Assembly (NCBI RefSeq): GCF_050947335.1 | Contig: NC_134997.1 | Coordinates: 8,928,001 to 8,992,000, forward strand | Length of the DNA stretch: 64,000 nt | Direction of reading: 5' to 3' | Source: Megachile rotundata | Taxonomy: Eukaryota > Arthropoda > Insecta > Hymenoptera > Megachilidae | Shown here: in pieces, positions 59,331 to 64,000 of the stretch | How positions within the stretch are numbered: the stretch's first letter is position 1 | How the letters are laid out: each line of letters starts with the position of its first letter | Notes under the pieces: model-generated | Told to the model about the DNA's origin: nothing | Seen by the model: only the letters and a program-made list of their open reading frames with translations | Databases searched by the model: none | Position numbers and translations under genes: made by a program

Positions 59331-59925
59331 CAGTCAACCATAAAAAAAATTACTACCCAAAAATCTTACTACATTCCACCCTTAACCTTTCCTTCAACCA
59401 GCATCACACACATCCCGAAAAGTTGTACCACTTCGTGTAAGGTAATCTGGATCAACCATCGACGAATTCTCGAGTACCATCGCATCGACGAACGCTATCG
59501 ATACGGTCCAGGGTAACAAGGACATTTTATTTCCACGCCGCAGTTTTCCATAGTTGCACACCCGAAGGAGTCGAAAAAAGCAGCAGGGGATGAGAGGTCC
59601 TGCTTACACGGACGATGGGAAAAGGATTACGAAGGAAGCCGAGAACGACGGGATCTCGGCGAGGATCGAAGGAATTTTTCCTTGACACAGATGTCGGATA
59701 AAGAATCCTGGCGGTCGCGTCGAGCGAAACACGCCGAGATATCGATCTTTTTATTGTGCAAGGAAAGACGCTATCGACGGAGATTGCTCTCTCCTTTCGC
59801 CAATAATACGTCGCGACTCGTACACTCGGGTGCAAGGTAGGTGTCCTTTGGTTAAGGATAAGTGTAGGGTGGGGACTCTTCTATCGTTTACTTTTCAGTT
59901 TGGAAGCAAAGCGATTTTGAAAATT
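59331..59925. other. No gene seen
   Basis: A GC-richer insert between repeat arrays. A 102-codon minus-strand frame (59527-59835) has no recognised motif. It contains a single TATCGATA word at 59496-59503. Confidence 0.35.
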
Positions 59926-59929
59926 TTTG

Positions 59930-60090
59930 ATATTGGGGAAATTTGGGAAATTTAGGAAATTCAGGAAGTTTAGGAAATTTAGGAAGTGTAGGAAATTTAG
60001 GAAGTGTAGGAAATTTAGGAAATTTAGCAAATTTAGGAAATTTAGGAAATTTAGGAAATTTAGCAAATTTAGCAAATTTAGAAATTTGAA
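59930..60090. repeat. 9-bp tandem repeat (GAAATTTAG)n
   Basis: About seventeen copies of GAAATTTAG or CAAATTTAG in 9-bp steps. The minus strand reads as an Asn/Leu/Phe tripeptide repeat (NFL), which is a by-product. Confidence 0.95.
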
Positions 60091-60119
60091 AATTTCAATA
60101 CATTCCTCAATTCTTATAT

Positions 60120-60460
60120 TTTCAAAGACCCAAATTCTTGAATTTCTATATTACTGAATTCTTGAATCCCTGTATTCCTGAATTCCTGAATAATTGAATT
60201 CCTGAATTTCTGAATTCTTGAATTACGGAATTCTTGAATCCTTGAATTCTTGAATGCTTGAATTCCTGAATTCCTGAATTCCCGAATTCCTGAACTCTTG
60301 AATGCTTGAATTCCTGAATTCCCGAATTCCCGAATTCCCGAATTCCTGAATTCCTAAATACCTAAATCCTTAAATTCCAAAATCTCCAAATCCCTCAACA
60401 TCCAAATATCCGAATATTCCCCAATCTCCCCATTCCCCAATTCCTAAATTCTGAAACTTC
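60120..60460. repeat. Array of GAATTCCTGAATTCCT (8-bp) units
   Basis: Eight-bp steps of TGAATTCC, TGAATTCT and CGAATTCC, decaying to CCTAAAT and CCCCAAT words at the right. It resembles the left part of the 58.4-kb array. Confidence 0.9.
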
Positions 60461-61059
60461 TGAATTTGACAGATTCCAAACTTCTAAACTGTCTCCAGGG
60501 GAAACCAGATTTGTTCTCGAGTGTACATCCGCGTTTATATTCCGAATAGTTGTCCTCCCACTTTCGGAATCGTTGCCGATACGTATCGAGATAAACGTCC
60601 ACGGTCGATAGGTGTCCGGTTTTTCGAGCATCAGAAGAACTCTTTCCTTTTTTGATTTTGGTCACACGCCGTATTCATTCTGAGCAATCCACGATGACAG
60701 AGTTCATGTTTAATATGATGCTCCTACAAATTGGAACCAGTTTTAATTAATTTCGAGACTTGAAAATTGTGTTTCGGTTGCTTTATCTTTGCATTATATC
60801 GATGGAGATTTTTTTTTTTTGTTTTGTATGATGCGGTGTGTGCGTCTGGAATGTTGGCATGTGAGATGTAAATCGTTTTTAGGTTATTTTTCAAATTATG
60901 GATTTTCTAGCTTACTGTCAGAAATTTTGAGAATTTATTTTGTAATTTCTCAGTTCTTAAGGTTCTGTATTTTTGAAGTTCAATATTTTCGTATTTTGAA
61001 ATTAAGAAATTTCTTGTTAGTTAATTTTTTCAGGAGTTCTGGATTGACAATTTTTCATA
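60461..61059. other. No gene seen
   Basis: A 107-codon plus-strand frame (60789-61112) in AT-rich DNA is Phe/Leu-rich and runs into the next repeat array; no domain is recognised. Confidence 0.35.
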
Positions 61060-61255
61060 AACTCTTAATATTCTTAAAATTCCTAAATTCCCAAAATTCC
61101 CAAAATTCCTAAAATGCCCAAAATTTTCAAAACCCCTAAAATTCCCAAAATTTGTAAAATTCCTAAAATTCCCTAAACTTCCAAAATTTCTAAGACTCCT
61201 AAAATATCAAAAATTCCCAAAGTTCCTAAAATTCAAAAATTCATAAAATTCAAAA
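61060..61255. repeat. Array of TCCTAAAATTCCCAAAA units
   Basis: About ten to fifteen copies of CCTAAAATTCCC or CCCAAAATTCC in steps of about 9-10 bp. Confidence 0.85.
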
Positions 61256-61289
61256 AAAGAGAAATGTCGAAAATATTTCTGGTATATAA

Positions 61290-62170
61290 AAAGGAAGATC
61301 GGCCCGTTTCTCGAAAAGTCGGCGACCCCGTGTCGAATAACACGCGATCGGGCACGGTCCGCGTTTGGATTTGCAGGTCGGCGCGGCGTCGACGAGGAGT
61401 TTCGGGGTGAGCTAAATATCACGGCGAGGGAGGGTGGAAAGAAGGAAGGGGTTTCCCCACCTCCGTGGTGTCATTCCAGTTCTCCTCCGGCTCGAGACGA
61501 AACGCGCGCGGGGTGGTCGGTGGTGCAGGATTTGCGAGACGTCACTGCGAAAATACGCGCAATTGAACTTTTCAACCCCGTCGGCCTTCCCCTGGCAACC
61601 GATCCCCTTCCCGTCCGCCTCCATTTACTCTGTCGCCGTCGGATCCTTGTCGTTCCCGTCCTCGTCTCTCCCTTTGTTCCTCTTTTTTCCGCTCGATCTG
61701 TGTCCTCTCTCTCTCTCTGTCCGTCTCCTCTGCCGCCTCCGGCTCGCGGGCCCTTCGCTCTTTTGTCACGGCACCCTTGTTCGCGCTGTCCCACTCTATT
61801 TGCCACCCCCCGTCGTTCCATCATCCCTCAAAGCCGTGGAGTCTAACCGGTGGCACACGAAGGGTCGCCACCGGTATTGGCGAACGCGACACGAGCCGCT
61901 GCTGAAGTCGGCTCCCGTTGGATTTTTCGCCGTCCTTCTTTTCCTGGCCGAAGCTTTTTCCACCCCCGACACGGAATCCCGGCCTGGGATTTGCACGAGC
62001 CGGCAAATATGCGTCCGATAAAGACTTCCCACACCGAGTGAACCCTCCACGGGGATTACCTGCAGCCTCCGCGGCGATCACCTCCTTCCGGCGAGGCTTT
62101 CGAGCTGCGGCTCAACAGAGCGTCTCTGTGGACCCTTACGTTCGCTGTTTTTCACTCGATATCGCGTGAC
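61290..62170. promoter_or_regulatory. CpG-rich island, pyrimidine-rich plus strand
   Basis: Sharp GC and CpG increase next to repeat arrays. At about 61600-61800 the plus strand is pyrimidine-rich (CCTCTCTCTCTCTCTGTCC). Frames of up to 195 codons on plus and 117 on minus overlap fully and are Arg/Ser/Pro-rich. A promoter or leader on the minus strand is one reading; nothing in the sequence confirms it. Confidence 0.35.
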
Positions 62171-62379
62171 GGATACCGAATGGTTTTTCTACTTTTACTT
62201 TTTTAGGGTTAGGTTGGACTGCCTGGGGAAGGTGGGGCAGTTTTGGATATGTTTGCTGCAGGTCTGAAGGATGACAAGTGTGATGAGTTAGGTTGGGTTT
62301 GGGGGTAGGTATTTATTTGGAGGAAATAGGGGTGGAGTAAGGATACAGGTAACGATGGATTCGGATAATTGTATTTAGA
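62171..62379. other. No gene seen
   Basis: G-rich, T-rich plus strand (GGTTAGGTTGGACTGCC) with no exon or repeat of fixed period. Confidence 0.3.
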
Positions 62380-63120
62380 TATTTTAATAGTTAGAAATTT
62401 AGTGATTTTGGTTAGGTAGTTGAGAAATTTGACAATTTTGGGAATTGGGGGTTTGAGAATTTGGAAATTTGGTGAGTTGGAAAGTTGGACGCTTGAAAAT
62501 TTGTTACAGTGAAATTTTGGGAATTTTGGAAATCTTAGGAATTTTGGAAATTTTTAGAAATTTGAGGAATTCTGGTAATTTTAGGAATTCTTGAATTCTT
62601 GAATTCCTGAATTCCTTATCCCTTGAATACCGAACTTCTGAATTCTTGAACAATGGAACTTGTAAACCCTTGAATTCTCTAATTTCTCTGAATTCTCAAA
62701 ATCATTGAATTCTCTGAATTCTCTAAATTCTCATAATTTTTTAATTCTCTGAGTTTTCTGAATTCTCGGAATTCTCTGGTTTCTGTGAATTCTTGCATTC
62801 TTAAATTCTCGAATTCTGTAAATTTCCTGAATTCTCTGAATTCTTGAATTCCCTGAATTCTTTTGGGAAATTTTGGAAAATTTTAGTATTTGGAAATTTT
62901 AGGAATATTGGTGATTTCGGTGATTTTGGGAATTTGGTGAATTTTGTGAGTTTTTGACATTTTGAGAATTTTGGAAATTTGCAAATTTGAAAGTTATAAA
63001 ACTTGAATACTGAATATTTGGAAATTATAAAATTTGAATATTGGCAACTTGAAAATTTGAAAATTTACAAATCAAAATAAATAAATTCAAAAGTTTGAAA
63101 CTCTAAAATGAAAAATTCTC
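62380..63120. repeat. Mixed array of GGAAATTTTGG, TTGAATTC and AATTCTCTG words
   Basis: GGGAATTTTGGAAAT words (about 62400-62570) switch to TTGAATTCC and AATTCTCTGAATTC words (about 62580-62870), then back to GGAAATTTTAGG words. The same components make up the arrays at 58.4-60.5 kb. Confidence 0.75.
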
Positions 63121-64000
63121 AAATTTTCAGCTCTATATTCCTTACCACTAATAGGACCTCCCTATAACATTATTCTACCTACAAGAAACCACCCTGTAAT
63201 CACCTTCCTATATCGCCATTTTCCCTAAACAAGTCACCCAGCCTTCCCCCATCAAAACCCACAAACAAAATCAACTTACTCCAAAGATCAATAAAAACCC
63301 AGCACAATAATCAACGACACAAAAATATCAAATAAGAAGGTAGTCATTCATTTCGTCAGCAAAACATTTCACCCCGAACAGGTCATAGTCCCATAAAATC
63401 CATGGATTATTCCCAACTGTCAACATGGGGCTATCGAACAGTGCCGGTAATTAATGGACAACGCGTTAAATAATTCATACGTAACATTCGAACGAGCGCA
63501 ATAAACGAGAACGTAAAACTTCGGATTTGTCGTGCAATCGTTTTCCTCCGACGAGAAAAATCGGTGGCGATTGCGGTCGTTTCATTTACGGCCGCGCGCG
63601 AATTCGCGACACAAAGCATTTTTTTTCTGACCACAGAATCGAAAAATCTGAATTAAATTTTGTAAAATAATGTCCTCTGTTACATTCGAGGCATGACAAT
63701 GCCGTGAAATGTTTGCGTTTGATCATTTTCCTGAAAGGGCTTTAATAAAACACATCAGTCGATACGGTTCGGTGTCATTTTTTCATAAATGCTTTGTTCA
63801 AATCATTTATTCCTACTTTTGTTGCCGGTGAATAACTGATTTTATTCTGAGTAACTTACTATACCACTATTATATAAACTTTTATTATTTTCATTATTTT
63901 ATTTTTCTGTTCTACTTCGCACCACCAATTTTAAACCTTGTTTCCTACATTTGGACTCTTGTTATATTCATAACATTTATATATAATTAAAAAAAAATAG
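63121..64000. other. No gene seen
   Basis: AT-rich DNA with one GC-richer patch at about 63430-63620, where a 67-codon minus-strand frame has no recognised motif. The window ends in AT-rich sequence. Confidence 0.4.

Noticed and set aside
59930..60090. Asn/Leu/Phe-rich minus-strand protein
   Set aside because: It is a direct read of the 9-bp GAAATTTAG repeat.

Overview
This window is a piece of a eukaryotic nuclear genome, most likely an insect and probably a hymenopteran such as a bee. That is inferred from the only recognisable coding exon (an insect-like NOL4 family protein with a GT splice donor), AT-rich DNA broken by sharp CpG-rich islands, TTAA-flanked small transposon remnants, and dozens of private minisatellites. 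There are no bacterial genes, operons, CRISPR arrays or rRNA genes, and I found no tRNA gene. The species cannot be named from the sequence alone.

The single gene I can support is the first coding exon of a NOL4 (nucleolar protein 4) homologue on the minus strand, 24869-25924. It carries a long Ser/Thr/Asn-rich N-terminal extension followed by the conserved NOL4 N-terminal domain, and ends at a clean donor site. No later NOL4 exon was recognised to its left, so 1-24868 is inferred to be part of one very long first intron. The DNA to its right (25925-64000) is upstream and intergenic, or holds untranslated exons.

The rest falls into three kinds of DNA. (1) CpG-rich islands at about 7.3-8.9, 15.8-16.8, 18.6-19.0, 19.5-20.0, 31.6-32.5, 36.8-40.2, 41.7-42.6 and 61.3-62.2 kb. 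They have strong purine/pyrimidine strand bias and look like promoter or 5'-UTR DNA; one (18607-18931) has a good acceptor and donor. (2) Tandem repeats: more than twenty families with periods from 7 to about 400 bp, mostly confined to one locus each. A few are related between loci (an 11-bp satellite at 28.1 and 53.8 kb; degenerate words such as CTAGGGATTT or TTGAATTC at many places). (3) Small transposon-like elements: a 315-bp element with 24-bp terminal inverted repeats, a 186-bp TTAA element, an 826-bp foldback element, and several short perfect palindromes sitting next to TTAA.

Dense clusters of known regulatory words stand out: paired NRF-1/EWG sites at 2.43 kb, a DRE (TATCGATA) cluster at 35.17 kb, four identical 16-bp ACGT palindromes at 13.5-13.77 kb, YY1/Pho-like AAGATGGCGG in each copy of a tandem repeat at 46.6-47.2 kb, and an E2F-like word in each copy of a ~390-bp repeat at 55.9-57.1 kb. 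No multi-gene system was found. The most unusual content is the foldback and TTAA-palindrome elements and the repeat-borne regulatory sites.
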